Positions 10,800-21,427 of a stretch of 64,000 nt of DNA are shown piece by piece. Made by a program: the position numbers and the translations under genes. Below the pieces are notes generated by a model that saw nothing but the letters and a program-made list of their open reading frames with translations, made no database searches and was not told the DNA's origin. The first letter of the stretch is position 1. Each line of letters begins with the position of its first letter. Source of the DNA: Bugula neritina (Eukaryota; Bryozoa; Gymnolaemata; Cheilostomatida; Bugulidae); assembly GCA_964035545.1 (NCBI GenBank), contig OZ037771.1, forward strand, positions 5,202,628-5,266,627, read 5' to 3'.

Positions 10800-13700
10800 A
10801 TGGTTGATGAAAGTAAATTATTTAAATTATGTCTTGTTTCTTTAGAAAGATTTACGTGTTCTGAATGCAACAAGTCATACGCCCACAGACAAAGTCTTAG
10901 TAGACATAGAAACGTACATAAAAGGAGATGTAAACAATGCAAGCAGTTGATCAATGATAAATCCCATGAATGTTCTTTGGTAAGACACACCATAAGACAT
11001 ACTCATATTGAATCATGATCATTCTCATGAATGTTTAAAAATGTTGACTAGAGAGACTAAAATCTATTAAATAGCAAACTTATTTCAATGGTAGATTTAC
11101 ATTTGGTTAAAAAATATATTGTAGAAACCTGTATCAAGTGAGGTTGTTACAAAGAAACAACTTGACACTGGAACGACCTTTGTTGATGAAGAAGACTCCC
11201 CAATACCATATGATGGTCCTAAAGAAAAAGAAACGAATTCACTATTCATAAAAAACTGGTCGGCAATAAAAAGCTATGCTTTAGTTCGTAGATACACAAA
11301 GATCTACAATATAAGAGTTGAAAACAATAATATATCCGATACTATTGGAGGAAACAACATGATAAAACTGTATCAAGATCAAAAAATGAAATTCAAAGTC
11401 AATGCTTCTTTAGGTTTTATCCTAATTAACAACACAGAACAAAAGTTGAGATACTACCATGCATCAGCTAACAAAGATAGATTGCTAGACAAGCCTGTGC
11501 TCATTGAAACACTGGCAGATTTCAGAGAATTCATTGATCAGTTAACGGATAAAGATTTCATTGAGTATGCTACACAAAACAGACCCGATACTTCATGGTC
11601 AATACACATGATCACCAACATAGCTTTTTATGTTTACCCGATATACAACCATCCAATTGGATGTCCAGTATTACTCCCAGACTACATCAAAAACAACAAA
11701 GCTATTGTATCAGCTGATATAGATACTAATGGAAGGCTTTACACTGATAAACTATGTATCTTTAGAGCCCTATGCCTGATGAGGAATAAACATTCCTTAG
11801 AATCATCCACCAGAGATTATTTTCGGAAATTTGTTGACTCAAAACAGATATCTGAAGATCAATTTCAAGGCGTTACAGTAGATGATTTACCAAGCATAGA
11901 GAGACTTTTTACAATATCTATTAATGTTTACTGTTTGGAAGAAGTAGCCTGTGAAACCATCGCAAAACTACATTACAGATCAACTTCAAATTTCAAAGAA
12001 CACTTAAATTTACATTTGTATGAAAATCATTTCTCTTGGATTAAAAACATCAGACTATATACAAAATCATACAGATGCGAATATTGCTCAAAGTTAATGA
12101 AATCAGCAAATGCTGTCAAGAGACATTCGTTGTCATGTTCTTCAGCTACAAAGTTTGTTTATCCATCCGGTATTGCGACTACTTCAAAGACAATATTTGA
12201 AAAGCTGAACGAATACGGAATAACAACTGATGAAAGCAGAAAGCATTATCCATACTTTGCTGTTTGGGATTGTGAAGCGTACTTTGACAAAACTGACTTA
12301 CCCAACAACACTAAAACAATTGAATGGACAGCAAAACATCGACTAGCATCAATTAGTATTGCTAGTAATGTTGCTGGTTTTACGGAACCTGTGTGCTTTG
12401 TGAATGAAAGCAATTCAGAGTATGATGTGGTACATCAAATGATGATATACTTGGAGAAATTGTCAGATTTGTGCTACCAACGTTTGAAGTTGAGATACAA
12501 ATCAATCTTCACACAGATTGAACAGAAAAGAAATGAACTAATAACACTTGAAGAACAAGCCGGAGACAATGCTAGCGTTGAACAGCTTGAAAAAACTTTT
12601 GATAAACTTGAAGAAGAGCTCAACAGCTACATATCAGATTTGCTTGTTTTTGGATTCAACTCTGGATCTTATGACATTCCATTGATTAAGAAGCATTTGT
12701 TCAAGTATCTTTTAGATCAAGACCATTCTATTGATTTTGGATTAAAAAAAGCTAATTCCTACATGTGCATCAAAACGGAAAGGTTACGCTTTCTGGACAT
12801 TGTAAATTACCTAGCACCGGGGTTTAGCTACGCTGATTATTTGAAGGCAATGGAGATAGATTCGAAGAAGTTCTTCTGGATTTATGAAAAGTTTACTTCT
12901 ATGGAAATGTTGAAGCAAACAGATTTTCCATCCCGTGAAGACTTTTACAGTGAGCTGAAAAAAGAAACAATAAGCTTAGAAGATTACAACTACTGTAGAA
13001 AAATATGGGTTGAAAATAACATGAAAACGTTGAAAAACCTACTCATTTACTACAACAATGCTGATTGTACAGGTTTTGTGAAAGCTTTACAAAAACAAAA
13101 TGAGTCTCTCCGAACTAAAAATCTAGATTTTAAAATGGCTTTTTCAATGCCATGTTTGGCAATTAAACGATTATTTGACCTCAAGCAAAAGAATGCGCAA
13201 CTTTTCCTTTATGGGGAAAAAGATAAAGATCTGTATAATCTCGTAAAGCAAAATATTAGAGGTGGAATGTCAATCATATTCCACAGATACCAACACGCAG
13301 AAACTATAAAAATCAAATCAGAATATTATGGAGGAAATGCTAAAACCACAAAGGTTTGTTTAGGAGTAGACATATCTGGAATGTATTTGTCAAACCTAAT
13401 GCGTGATATGCCAACTGGAATTTATGTTCGAAGAAAGAGGGAAAATGAATTTAAGCTTGAAAAAAGATACACCCATGGTCAGCTAGCAACTGAATGGATT
13501 AAATGTAAAGAGAAAGAAATGCAAATTGAATTTCAGCACATGTTTAATGGAGTGGAGAAGCGAGTTGGTGGAAAAAAGATACCAGTAGATGGGTATGTTG
13601 ATACTCCTAATGGTCCAGTTGTACTCCAGTTCTCCGGTTGTTACTTCCATTCACACATGTGTGATTATTCACCCAATGGGAGATTTACTGATTGAGTCAA

Positions 13701-15204
13701 AGATCTTGAAAATCAATTGCGAACTTACAAAAACCTGAAGTATCTAGAAGATATAGAGTGTACAGTACACCATTCATGGGAATGTGAATTTCTTGAGCTG
13801 AAATCACGTAATTCTTTGCTAAAGAAATTTTATGAGGAATTGAATTATATGGTTGACAAAAGATATAAGCTAACTGAAGATCAAATACTAGCTGAAGTCA
13901 AATCTGAAAAACTATTTGGTATGGTTGAATGTGATATAGAAACATCTGATGAACTAAAGAGTGTATTCGCAGAGTTTCAATCAATTCCAAAACACGCTTA
14001 TATGCAAAGGAAAGATGTAGGTCATCATATGGAACAATTTGCAGTAGCAAATGGGTTACTCAAATCTCCACAGAAAACGTTGCTGAACAGCTACTTTGGT
14101 CACAAAATGTTATTTGCAACTCCATTGCTTGCATGGTATCTAAACCATGGGCTTAGAGTTACTAAAGTTCACCAAGTTATACAATATAATCCAACAAAGT
14201 GCTTTGAAGCTTTTGGAATGGAAGTGATGCAGGCAAGACGTGAAGGAGATGTAGATCCCTCGAAGAAACTCATGTCAGATTCTTCCAAGTTGATGGGTTA
14301 GTAAATTTTACACAAATAAAATTCAGTTTTAAATTTATCAAACGAACATCTACTCATATTGTCAAATATTTTGAGTGTAGTTAAAGAATTGAAAGATATT
14401 ATTAATTTTGCTTTCAGGGAATAGCGCATATGGTTGAACATTGGTTAATCGTGAGAACCATAAGGATATCTCATTTCTTCAATCATCTGATGCAGAAATA
14501 GCAAATGTAGTGAACAGTAGGAGATTCCATCACTTAGATGAGATAGGAGATGATATTGTGGAATACAAAATGAAAAGGCTAGAATTGCTTTGGATGTACC
14601 TATTCAAATAGGTTTCTTTGTGCTAGAGTATGCTAAGTTGCTACTGCTTAGATTTTATTATCATTTCCTTCTAGAATATATACCATTTGAAAAGTTTGCT
14701 CTTATCGAATCTGATACTGACTCGATGTATTTTTCACTTTCTGAACCTAATCTGTTTTTAGCTGTGTCTGTTGAAAAAAGAGGAGATTTTTTTATGCAGT
14801 ACGACAAATGGTTCGCTAAGGATTATTGTGACAAGCATAAGAATGATTTTTTTCATTGCATGTTTAACAATCAAAGTTGGTGCTCTAATGACTGTTGTAA
14901 ATCGGCGGCTAAATACGACTCAAGAACTGTAGGAAAATTCCACGTGGAATGGAAAGGTGAAGGAGTAATCGCGTTGTCTAGCAAATGCTATTACTGTATT
15001 GGTGAGCAGGCCAAATCAAGTTCTAAAGGTATATCCAAACGTCACAACAAATTAACTGAAAAAGACTATATGCACGTGTTGATGAATCAGGATATAACTT
15101 AAGGTGTAAATAAAGGATTCAGAGTTAGAGGTGATAGCATATTAACGTACACACAAAATAGAAAAGGGTTGAATTATATGTACGGTAAAAGTTGTTATGA
15201 GTGA
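10800..15204 (+). pseudogene. POLB: Polinton family-B DNA polymerase with N-terminal C2H2 zinc finger, broken
   Basis: Exons 10800..10979, 11125..14296 and 14418..15204; both introns (145 and 121 bp) have GT/AG ends and keep phase. Exon 1 carries a C2H2 finger (FTCSECNKSYAHRQSLSRH). Exon 2 has the conserved N-terminal region (LCIFRALCL), a second Cys/His cluster (YRCEYCSKLM), exonuclease motifs WDCEAYF, FGFNSGSYD and YNNADCTGF, and polymerase motif A around GVDISGMYLSNL. The second intron falls inside the motif B region (KLMG / NSAYG), and motif C is ESDTDSMYF. Such enzymes replicate Polintons, probably by protein priming. Lesions: in-frame TGA at 13693, TGA at 14435, a one-base frameshift near 14585 and TAA at 15100; homology continues after each. 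ATG 10800 is one possible start; an AG at 10844-10845 could instead be a splice acceptor. Total coding length is near 1,380 codons. Confidence 0.92.
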
Positions 15205-15424
15205 TCATGTGACCACTTTACCTACTCATTTATAATCTGTTTTCTTTTTACTTTTGTTATATGGGCTTGGTAAATAGAGTTATATATTTTATATTTTTTT
15301 TTATCTTTTTATAAATAAAGATCTTACTTGTACATCCAAAAAACTTCCCACAGTTGTTTGAAGTAAATAAATAGAATTCATCAACTTTCTTTGTATATAT
15401 CAGTCATTCTGTATTTTGAGCTTG

Positions 15425-16084
15425 ATGATGACCTTACAATTAAAGCATCCGTTCTCTGCTATAATTACAGGACCATCAATGGCTGGAAAGTCTCAATGGG
15501 TAGCAAAGTTGTTGGAGCATAACCAAACGATGGTTTCACCATCTATGGAAAAAATAGTTATTTGTTACAAGGAATGGCAACCATTATATGATGAGCTAAC
15601 AAATATTGAATTCCATCAGGGTATTATTGATGTAGATACACTAGATAAAGCAATAAAAAAACTAATCATATTTGATGATATGATGGAACAAGTAAGCGAG
15701 AAGATAGCTGAAATATTTACCAAACACGCTCATCATAGAAACATAAGTGTAGTTTTTATAACTCAAAATTTATTTCACAAAAGTCCACACATAAGAACAA
15801 TGAATTTAAATGCCTCATATATTGTATTATTTAAAAATTCAAGAGATGTTAACCAAGTGAGTTATCTTGCTAGACAAATGTATCCAACAGGTCAGAGCAA
15901 GTTTTTAGTTAATGCATTTAAAGATGCAACTGCAATACCTTATGGGTATTTGTTTATTGATCTCAGACAAGACACTCATGATTTAGTTAGAATTCGAACG
16001 GGAATATTTCCAGATCAAAAAACCTATATTTACATGCCCAAATGTAGCTCAACATCATTAACACGTTACACTTCAATGAAGTAA
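15425..16084 (+). CDS. ATP: Polinton genome-packaging ATPase (FtsK/HerA type)
   Basis: 219 residues from ATG 15425; the frame extends a little further upstream, but only from a TTG. Walker A is GPSMAGKSQ at residues 16-24, Walker B is LIIFDDMM around residues 80-87, and the sensor-like FITQN lies near residue 111. This matches the A32-like packaging ATPases of Polintons and related double-jelly-roll viruses, which translocate DNA into capsids. It is 340 bp after the polymerase C-terminus and 4 bp before the next ORF, in the usual Polinton order. No lesion is visible. Confidence 0.93.
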   Translation: MMTLQLKHPFSAIITGPSMAGKSQWVAKLLEHNQTMVSPSMEKIVICYKEWQPLYDELTNIEFHQGIIDVDTLDKAIKKLIIFDDMMEQVSEKIAEIFTKHAHHRNISVVFITQNLFHKSPHIRTMNLNASYIVLFKNSRDVNQVSYLARQMYPTGQSKFLVNAFKDATAIPYGYLFIDLRQDTHDLVRIRTGIFPDQKTYIYMPKCSSTSLTRYTSMK

Positions 16085-16088
16085 CACT

Positions 16089-16427
16089 ATGAGTAAAAGA
16101 GTTAAGAAATACGCACCTACCTTAGAACTTTTAGCTAAATGTGATAAACAGACAGCGAATTCAGTAATCAAATCAGCTAAACCTGAATTCCTAAACTGTA
16201 TAGGTGATATATGTTACAATATTTTACAAGGAAGAGTTCCTCTATCACCTAAAGATAAAACAAAGCTTTCTAAATACAAACAACAGATACGAAAAATTGC
16301 TAATAAGAAAACTACACTAAAGTCAAAAAGAGAACTTATTCAAAAGGGTGGATTTTTAGGCGCTATTTTAGCACCACTTCTCGGGTCATTGATAGTTCCT
16401 ATAGTTAAATCAATTATTAGAAAATGA
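16089..16427 (+). CDS. Conserved small basic Polinton protein with hydrophobic C-terminus
   Basis: 112 residues, lysine-rich. Features include CIGDICYNILQGRVPLS, a basic stretch KKTTLKSKRELIQ, then KGGFLGAILAPLLGSL with a hydrophobic tail. This layout recurs in Polintons and adintovirus-like elements next to the ATPase. It has been compared with small adenovirus virion core or membrane-active proteins; that role is inference here. Its stop overlaps the next start by 4 bp (ATGA), suggesting a compact transcription unit. Confidence 0.8.
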   Translation: MSKRVKKYAPTLELLAKCDKQTANSVIKSAKPEFLNCIGDICYNILQGRVPLSPKDKTKLSKYKQQIRKIANKKTTLKSKRELIQKGGFLGAILAPLLGSLIVPIVKSIIRK

Positions 16428-16711
16428 GTGAAGATGCAAAGAAATTTTTACTAATAGATGCATCAAATATTGATCAACTAATGAAGCATACCAAACAGAA
16501 TGAGAGGTTAATACCCATAGAAAGAAGAGAGCTGATGAGAATAGATAAATTTATGCTAGATATAATTAACAACAGTTTGCTTACCGAAAATGAAAAAGTA
16601 ATGGAATACAATAAAGTCCTAACTGAATTTCAGAGCTTACCAAATATTCAAAGTGTGAAACCTAGTCAAACAAAAATTGTTCAGAATGAAAAGCAACAAG
16701 TAGTTAAATAA
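16424..16711 (+). CDS. Conserved small Polinton ORF (95 aa)
   Basis: 95 residues, hydrophilic and largely helical in character (RRELMRIDKFMLDIINNSLL, then EKVMEYNKVLTEFQ). It resembles a small ORF frequently found between ATPase and integrase in Polintons, with a 'LD..M..IL....EK...Y...L' pattern. The function is unknown. It overlaps the preceding gene by 4 bp. No lesion seen. Confidence 0.7.
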   Translation: MSEDAKKFLLIDASNIDQLMKHTKQNERLIPIERRELMRIDKFMLDIINNSLLTENEKVMEYNKVLTEFQSLPNIQSVKPSQTKIVQNEKQQVVK

Positions 16712-16773
16712 CACCCAATTACGATGCTACTGTAGGTGTACAGCAGCGTTATAAAAGTAAAGCTAATAACGTT

Positions 16774-17043
16774 ATGTCTTCGCTGAAAATGTCAAAACAG
16801 CTTAACATTACTAATTCTGGTGAATTAATAGTCAACAATGAAAAGATTAATGGGAGCAATATATCAGACCTTCTAAATAAAGCTATCAATCCTAATCATA
16901 ATGTCCAAGATATACCTGGATGGGAAGAATTTCAAGAGATTTTAATCAAATCGAATATACCGAAATCATTACTAGCAACCAAAATTTTGGAACCTATAAA
17001 ACACGACAAATTGAATCAACAACGAAACACAGCAAAATGTTAA
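16774..17043 (+). CDS. Conserved small Polinton ORF (89 aa)
   Basis: 89 residues from ATG 16774. The segment PGWEEFQEILIKSNIPKSLL is reminiscent of a short motif in Polinton small ORFs (W..F...L..SNIP..L). No catalytic or membrane feature. It lies directly before the integrase (15 bp gap). A scaffold or DNA-binding role would be a guess. Confidence 0.65.
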   Translation: MSSLKMSKQLNITNSGELIVNNEKINGSNISDLLNKAINPNHNVQDIPGWEEFQEILIKSNIPKSLLATKILEPIKHDKLNQQRNTAKC

Positions 17044-17058
17044 GAAAATGGAAACCTT

Positions 17059-18168
17059 ATGATGCCTAACAAAAGTAGGAGCAATAAACAAAGATTATCA
17101 AATAAATTAAAATCCATTTACTTTAACGCAGCTTCACCAGCTGGATTTAGTGGTAAATCAAAATTGATATTGAAAGGAAAAGTATCACCACAAGCAATCA
17201 ATAAATGGTTATCCAGAACAGATACATACACATTACACAAGCCTATAAAAAAGAAATTTAAACGAAGAAAATACATAATATCAGGAATAAATGCATTGTG
17301 GCAATGCGATCTCACAGAGTTGTTACAATTCGCTAAATATAATAATGGTTACAAATACGTTCTTTTGAAAATAGATGTATTTAGTAGAAAAGCTAGCGCA
17401 ATACAACTCAAGACAAAATCAGCGAGTGATGTCACTAATGCATTTGAAGACATACTAAAAAATGAGAATGCTTTCCCAGATCAACTACAAACGGATAAAG
17501 GGAAAGAATTTTTCAACTCAAAATTTCAATCAATGCTGAGTAGTCACAACATTCACCACTACGCTAGTGAAAATCAAGAAATCAAAGCTTCTTTGGTTGA
17601 AAGGTTACAAAGAACCTTAAAATCAAGACTATTTAGATATTTCACACACTCTAATTCATATCAGTGGATTGATGTGCTACAGGATTTTATCGATTCGTAT
17701 AATAAAACTGTTCATTCAAGCACAGGCATGAAACCCGTTGATATCAACGTGAAAAACCAGGAAGAAATTTGGCAAAGAGTATATAACCCAGATAATCTTT
17801 CATCAGCAAATATAACATTCAAGTTTTCTCCTGGTGATAAAGTACGAATATCAAAGTACTCCACTGTTTTTGCAAAAGGTTACATACCTTTATGGAGCGA
17901 AGAGATTTTTACGGTCAAAGAAAAGCATTACACAGATCCTCCAGTCTATTCTTTGCAAGATGAATCTGGTGGTAAGCTTAAGAGTACGTGGTATGAACAG
18001 GAACTACAATACGTACAAACTGAAGATGATGTGTACAAAATTGAAGCAATAGTTGGAAAACAAAAAATAAATGGAAAGATTCAATATTTGGTTCGTTGGA
18101 AAGGTTATCCGCCCAGTTTTGATTCCTATGTTGACAAAAAAGACATGATTGGTGATTATAAAAACTAA
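17059..18168 (+). CDS. INT: Polinton DDE integrase with C-terminal chromodomain
   Basis: 369 residues. The rve-type catalytic core has D near residue 84 (WQCDLTEL), D near 146 (LQTDKGKEFF) and E near 181 (LVERLQRTLK), with about 35 residues between the last two as in retroviral integrases. The last 50 residues form a chromodomain (YKIEAIVGKQ, YLVRWKGYPPSFDSYV), which can target integration to marked histones. The frame is intact. No zinc-binding H2C2 motif is obvious at the N-terminus. The end overlaps no other gene; the capsid start is 38 bp downstream. Confidence 0.94.
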   Translation: MMPNKSRSNKQRLSNKLKSIYFNAASPAGFSGKSKLILKGKVSPQAINKWLSRTDTYTLHKPIKKKFKRRKYIISGINALWQCDLTELLQFAKYNNGYKYVLLKIDVFSRKASAIQLKTKSASDVTNAFEDILKNENAFPDQLQTDKGKEFFNSKFQSMLSSHNIHHYASENQEIKASLVERLQRTLKSRLFRYFTHSNSYQWIDVLQDFIDSYNKTVHSSTGMKPVDINVKNQEEIWQRVYNPDNLSSANITFKFSPGDKVRISKYSTVFAKGYIPLWSEEIFTVKEKHYTDPPVYSLQDESGGKLKSTWYEQELQYVQTEDDVYKIEAIVGKQKINGKIQYLVRWKGYPPSFDSYVDKKDMIGDYKN

Positions 18169-18205
18169 CTGTTTCAAATTAAATTCTCATTTAGTGAGCG
18201 ACAAG

Positions 18206-19708
18206 ATGAGAGTAGTGTTACCATCAAATTCGTCTATACAACACTTTCCACATAACTCTTTAGCAAAGTTCTCAGTTCAGTTACCTCATGCATTGGATTT
18301 ATCAAAAGGACAATGGGAATTTGGTTTATCAGAAATGCAGTTTCATAAATCGTGGTTTAACGTGAAAGATGCTAATATGACGGTAAAAAAAGGAGAAGAA
18401 ATAACACTAGTTTCCTTAAAAGATGGGTTCTACAAAAACCCTGATTTATTACTACAGTATTTGAATAAAAGTATAGCACAGTTTTGTAATGAAGAAACTG
18501 GAAAGTTGTTTTTGTTCAACTTTAATGATATTACGAGAACTTGTCAAATGACCACAGCAATTAATAAATCTTTAAGCTTTGAATTTAGTACAAATCTAAA
18601 ACATATTCTCGGATTTACTAACATGGATATCAATGAAGAAGTTGAAAAAATATTAAGGTTTTCATCAAGAGGTGATGTAGTTCATGACAAAGCTGTCATA
18701 ATAAATGGACGACAACCAATGGGAGTGGATAGTATTTTCAATTTAATGGTGTATTGCGACTTGGCTCAAACTAGTTTAGTTGGTGATGTAGAAGCACCAC
18801 TTTTGAGATCAGTGCCCGTCCCTGGGAAGCAGTGGACAAGCCAATGCTCTACATTTAGTAAAAATGATAATAAAGAATTAGTTAGCAGAAGAGCGTTTAC
18901 TGCTGGAAGTAATACTGTTCAACTTATGGGTAAACTTCACTCTGACATATTTTTCCAAAACCGGTATCTACTAAATGGAATTGATGTCAAGCTCAAACTT
19001 GTGAGAAACTCAAATAAACTTGTATTGATGGCTGCTGCTAACTCACAATATAAGTTGAAAATTGCTCACGCATCTATGTTCATCAGAAGAGTGAAGGTGA
19101 ACAATGGAATTCAATTGAGACATATTGAAATAATGGAAAAACAATTAAAACCAGCAATCTATCCAATACGAAGGGTAGCAATAAAAACTTTTAGTATTGC
19201 GACAGGATCATTATCATGCAATGAAGAAAATTTGTTCAATGGAGTTCTACCCAAACGTATAGTCATTGGATTGGTAGATGCTCAAAGTTTTGAGGGCGCC
19301 TACAATCTTAATCCATTCAACTTTAAACATAAAACTCTGAAATACTGTAGCTTATTAATTGATGGAAAAATGATTCCACAAAAACCTCTAGTCAGTGATT
19401 TTGAAAAAAATACAACACTCAGAAACTATTTTATGTTACTGGAAAGCACTGGAAAATCATTTAACGATGCTGGAATTGGGATAGATAGATCAGAATATAA
19501 TAATGGCTACTCGCTATTAGCTTTCGATTTAACCCCTAACCTCCAAGAGGATGGTTGCTATCACCTTATAAAAAAGGGGAATGCTAGATTAGAGTTAAAG
19601 TTTGACGTGCCTTTGAACACACCAGTCAATGTTATAGTGTACGCTGAGTTTGACTCCGCCATCAAAGTGGATAAAAACAGGGCTGTAATGACAAACTTTT
19701 ACATATAA
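18206..19708 (+). CDS. Capsid protein: apparent minor/major capsid fusion
   Basis: 500 residues from ATG 18206; a longer frame from TTG 18149 has no ATG. Residues 1-207 match Polinton minor capsid (single jelly-roll, penton-like) proteins: LPSNSSIQHFPHNSL, QWEFGLSEMQFHKSW, VYCDLAQTSLVGDVEAPLLR. From about residue 220 the sequence matches the second half of Polinton major capsid (double jelly-roll) proteins: LHSDIFFQNRYLLNG, LPKRIVIGLVDAQSFEG, NPFNFKHKTL. The first jelly-roll of the major capsid protein is missing. The simplest reading is an in-frame deletion joining two neighbouring genes. The frame is otherwise intact and near-identical to the left TIR copy over its last half. Its stop shares bases with the position of the protease start. 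Confidence 0.85.
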   Translation: MRVVLPSNSSIQHFPHNSLAKFSVQLPHALDLSKGQWEFGLSEMQFHKSWFNVKDANMTVKKGEEITLVSLKDGFYKNPDLLLQYLNKSIAQFCNEETGKLFLFNFNDITRTCQMTTAINKSLSFEFSTNLKHILGFTNMDINEEVEKILRFSSRGDVVHDKAVIINGRQPMGVDSIFNLMVYCDLAQTSLVGDVEAPLLRSVPVPGKQWTSQCSTFSKNDNKELVSRRAFTAGSNTVQLMGKLHSDIFFQNRYLLNGIDVKLKLVRNSNKLVLMAAANSQYKLKIAHASMFIRRVKVNNGIQLRHIEIMEKQLKPAIYPIRRVAIKTFSIATGSLSCNEENLFNGVLPKRIVIGLVDAQSFEGAYNLNPFNFKHKTLKYCSLLIDGKMIPQKPLVSDFEKNTTLRNYFMLLESTGKSFNDAGIGIDRSEYNNGYSLLAFDLTPNLQEDGCYHLIKKGNARLELKFDVPLNTPVNVIVYAEFDSAIKVDKNRAVMTNFYI

Positions 19709-20187
19709 TAGATAGCAAACAAATCTACAGGATATTAAAGGCAGATAGAGCTGTTGAAGAATTAAACTTTTTAGGAGTCTTTTCTATAGACTTAATACCA
19801 ATGTCTGCTCAAAGGTTTCCATGTTGTATGGTTATAAATACGAAACCACACGATCACCCTGGAGAGCATTGGGTGGCAGTTGTGAAAACAGAAGATAGAA
19901 AAAGAATATTTTTTGACAGTTATGGTGTACCACCGTATAACCTACCTGAGATTGGAGATGTGCTAAATAACTGTAATGAATGGACATTTAATGATATTCC
20001 GCTGCAATCCCTTTATAGTACAGTGTGTGGTCAACACGTTATATTCTTCTTAACTCATATTGCAAGGGGTTTGAGTCTAGAAAAAATATCTTACTTGTTG
20101 AATGATAATGGCGATAGATTAGCTAATGATGCTATGATATTTAATTATATTCGAGAAAAGTATAGTAATACTGTAGTGAGGACGTAA
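19708..20187 (+). pseudogene. PRO: Polinton protease, right TIR copy, interrupted by LTR element
   Basis: Same protein as 7485-7931 (GEHWVAVV, FFDSYG, TVCGQHV) but the start codon is ATA at 19708-19710 where the left copy has ATG. The frame runs into the LTR element at 20172 and ends at a TAA inside the LTR at 20187. The displaced 3' part of the gene is at 25358-25436, ending with its own TAA. The two copies are damaged in different ways: start and insertion here, nonsense codon on the left. Confidence 0.88.
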
Positions 20188-20442
20188 TACGCGCGTCCCC
20201 CGCATTCCTTCAGCCTATCCAAGTGCGTCACGTGATAGGCCTTAGTTAGTAGTAGTTTTGCAGTAGAGAGAGTGTGCTAACTAAGCGAGGATGTAATCTC
20301 TAATCTGTGTACATGCTGTATCTTTTGTATAATTAGTAGTAAATAAACTTGGAAACTTTTACCTAAATACTTTATTGGTGTAAATAAATAGACATAATTA
20401 CAAGCTAGGAACCCACGCATAGTAGTTACACAAATTACTACA
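20172..20442 (+). repeat. 5' LTR (271 bp)
   Basis: Starts TGTAGTGAGGACG and ends GTTACACAAATTACTACA. It contains AATAAA-like words (AGTAAATAAACTT). It is followed one base later by the primer-binding site. It shares only its termini and a few short words (TCACGTGA, AATTAC) with the 3' LTR. Confidence 0.88.
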
Positions 20443-20443
20443 G

Positions 20444-20461
20444 TGGTGGCAGCGGTGGGAT
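20444..20461 (+). promoter_or_regulatory. Primer-binding site, tRNA-Leu type
   Basis: TGGTGGCAGCGGTGGGAT is complementary over 18 bases to the 3' end of animal tRNA-Leu (AAG/TAG type, ending ...CCGCTGCCA plus CCA). It lies directly after the 5' LTR, as required to prime minus-strand DNA synthesis. Confidence 0.85.
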
Positions 20462-20462
20462 C

Positions 20463-21427
20463 TTGCGTATAGCAGTCATGGCAGAAGACGGCACGGAGCT
20501 ACCCATTCCACTGAATGAAGGTGAGAGAGATAATGTTGATATACCTGCGGAACCAGTGGTGTTAGATGAAGAAGTGAGAATTCTTAGAGAGCATGGTGAA
20601 GATAGATACCGGCTGAAGGCCCCAACTTCACTGGCGAAGAAGCAGTGGAGCAATTCATCCAAGAATTCCAGGATGTGATGGAGATTGCAGAATGGCCGCC
20701 AAGGGTGGCGTTGCTAAAGCTCAGGATGGCGCTGACGGGCAAAGCTAAGCCGTACGGAGCTGGACCCGACATAGACGGAATCTTTGCTTCCCTGCGGGCC
20801 CGTTTTGGCATCTCTCCCATAGATGCGCGGGCCCGTCTACAGAGGATGCGGCGTGATCCTCACACGTCATTAGAAGAGCACGCTGCCACGGTGTACCCAT
20901 TAGCGCAGATCGCATTCCGCGATCTGCCTCCGGTACACCGTGAGAGGTATACCTATGATGCCTTCGTGCAGTCCATCAACGACTTGGGGCTCCACCATCA
21001 ACTCCAAGCGAGGGGAGTCACCACAGTCGAAGATGCACTTGCGGTGGGAGAAGCCTATCTCTTGGCGACTCATATGCACCGCAACCGCGTGGCCTCCCGC
21101 CAGGTGACCACGGAGCACTCTACTGCTCACACCGAATTAAATGCGGAACCCTCCGCGGTGGCTAGTGTGAACCAGATGTCACTAGCGTCAAAAATCTCAC
21201 AGATGACTGACATGCTAGATAAACTGGTCACCACATTAGCCTCCCCAAGCCAGGTAGATACTGCCCGTGAGCCTTGCGGGCCGCAGGTACAATCACCAGG
21301 CATGGGGCACCACTTCTGCTGGGAATGCGGAAGGCCAGGACATTTCCAGAGAAACTGCCCTCAACTCCCACCAGGGTTAAACTACCCCGGCCCGCAGATG
21401 TTCCCACCTCCTGCAGGCCGTCTGTGA
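20463..21427 (+). pseudogene. gag: Gag polyprotein of the LTR element (frameshifted)
   Basis: The frame opens just after the primer-binding site (ATG 20478, MAEDGTELPIP) and shifts by one base near 20617-20622, after which the second frame carries the capsid-like region (WPPRVALLKLRMALTGKAK, ARFGISPIDARARLQRM). It ends with a CCHC zinc knuckle C-W-E-C-G-R-P-G-H-F-Q-R-N-C around 21319-21360. This is the standard order for Gypsy-type Gag, which packages element RNA. The one-base shift may be a lesion or an assembly error. The pol-like frame overlaps the end in the -1 frame. Confidence 0.85.

Noticed and set aside
13693-13695. Possible recoded TGA (selenocysteine or alternative code) in the polymerase
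   Set aside because: Other stops of different types (TAA) and a frameshift in the same gene make simple decay more likely.
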